7,106 nt of DNA from Candidatus Rokuibacteriota bacterium (GTDB lineage Bacteria; Methylomirabilota; Methylomirabilia; Rokubacteriales; CSP1-6). The position numbers were made by a program, and so were the translations under genes. Of this stretch, positions 6,685 to 7,106 are shown piece by piece (the stretch's first letter is position 1; the number at the start of each line of letters is the position of its first letter). The stretch spans positions 1-7,106 of the forward strand of contig JACQCN010000127.1 in NCBI GenBank assembly GCA_016201575.1, read 5' to 3'. The notes under the pieces were generated by a model that ran no database searches, had not been told where the DNA came from, and worked only from the letters and a program-made list of their open reading frames with translations.

Positions 6685-7106
6685 GATCGCTTGAAGAAGC
6701 TGCTGCCGCCGGTGCCGCCCGGACGGGGCGCGCTCGGCGCCGGGCCCGGCGGGGGCGGCGTGCTCGTCCCCGTCAGCCCGGGGACCTTCGCGGGCTCCTC
6801 GGGCTTCTTCGACGTCTCGAACGTCATCTCGCCCGCGGAGAAGATGCCCTTCACCTTCAGGTCGAAGTCGTCCGGGTTGGTGGCCGCGTCGCGCGCGGTC
6901 TCGTAGGTGACCATCTCCTCGCGGTAGAGCTGCAGCAGCGACTGGTCGAAGGTCTGCATCCCGTACTGCGAGGCGCCCGCGGCCATGACGGCGGGGATCT
7001 GCGTGGTCTTCTCCGCCTCGCGGATGCAGTCGCGGATGAGCCCGGTTCCCACCATGATCTCCACCGCGGGGACGCGCCCCTTGCCGTCGGTTTTGATCAC
7101 AAGACG
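6681..7106 (-). CDS. pilT: Type IV pilus retraction ATPase PilT, C-terminal part (5' end beyond window)
   Basis: The frame is open to the right edge and ends with TGA at 6683-6681; 141 codons before the stop are visible. A GTG at 7100 is only an internal codon, since RLVIKTDGKGR continues through it. PilT is the hexameric cytoplasmic ATPase that depolymerises type IV pili in twitching motility. The visible part is the end of the ATPase domain and the helical C-terminus: DGKGRVPAVEIMVGTGLIRD, then the hallmark YGMQTFDQSLLQLYREEMVTYE and ATNPDDFDLKVKGI. The Walker A and B motifs lie outside the window. After KGI comes a 53-residue tail, low-complexity and rich in Pro/Gly (PPPPGPAPSAPRPGGTGG) and ending SSFFKRS, absent from the classic short PilT. 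PilU or another PilT paralogue is possible. The stop overlaps the proposed recX start. Confidence 0.9.
   Translation of the reverse strand, partial: RLVIKTDGKGRVPAVEIMVGTGLIRDCIREAEKTTQIPAVMAAGASQYGMQTFDQSLLQLYREEMVTYETARDAATNPDDFDLKVKGIFSAGEMTFETSKKPEEPAKVPGLTGTSTPPPPGPAPSAPRPGGTGGSSFFKRS

Noticed and set aside
1..7106. CRISPR arrays, tRNA or rRNA genes, transposases, phage or defence genes
   Set aside because: None was seen on either strand: there are no regularly spaced direct repeats, no cloverleaf-like stretch in the gaps between genes, and no transposase-like frame.

Overview
The window is very GC-rich DNA, with G or C at almost every third codon position. It looks like the chromosome of a Gram-negative bacterium: it holds an outer-membrane beta-barrel protein, two Sec signal peptides and the end of a type IV pilus retraction ATPase (pilT). 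The gene content, GC bias and a GC-hairpin element at the left end suggest something like Candidatus Rokubacteria/Methylomirabilota or a deltaproteobacterial relative. That placement is inference; nothing here settles taxonomy.

Left part, plus strand (1-1621): the tail of a CDS open at the window edge, interrupted or extended by a tandem GC-hairpin element, ends 10 bases before a complete amidase-signature hydrolase (206-1621). The Shine-Dalgarno of the amidase touches the stop codon of the upstream frame, so the two are probably co-transcribed.

Middle part, plus strand (1622-3463): a 272-base intergenic stretch precedes a small secreted protein of unknown function with a highly charged Lys/Arg-Pro tail (1894-2538). 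A strong intrinsic terminator (2562-2592) follows it. Next comes a separately transcribed outer-membrane beta-barrel protein (2657-3463), whose start is well inside the longest open frame.

Right part, minus strand (3530-7106): a tightly packed operon read right to left, pilT (3'-terminal part only), recX, alaS. The pilT stop overlaps the recX reading frame, and recX has no ATG/GTG/TTG where its start should be; the best candidate is a CTG in a CTGA overlap. The recX stop overlaps the preferred alaS start in a GTGA overlap. recX next to alaS is a familiar arrangement (recA-recX-alaS in many bacteria); here pilT sits where recA often does. alaS is convergent with the outer-membrane protein gene, with 66 bases between the stops.

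Most of the window is ordinary chromosome. I found no clear undescribed system. The points most worth checking are the missing canonical recX start, the hairpin element in the upstream CDS, and the uncharacterised secreted protein.
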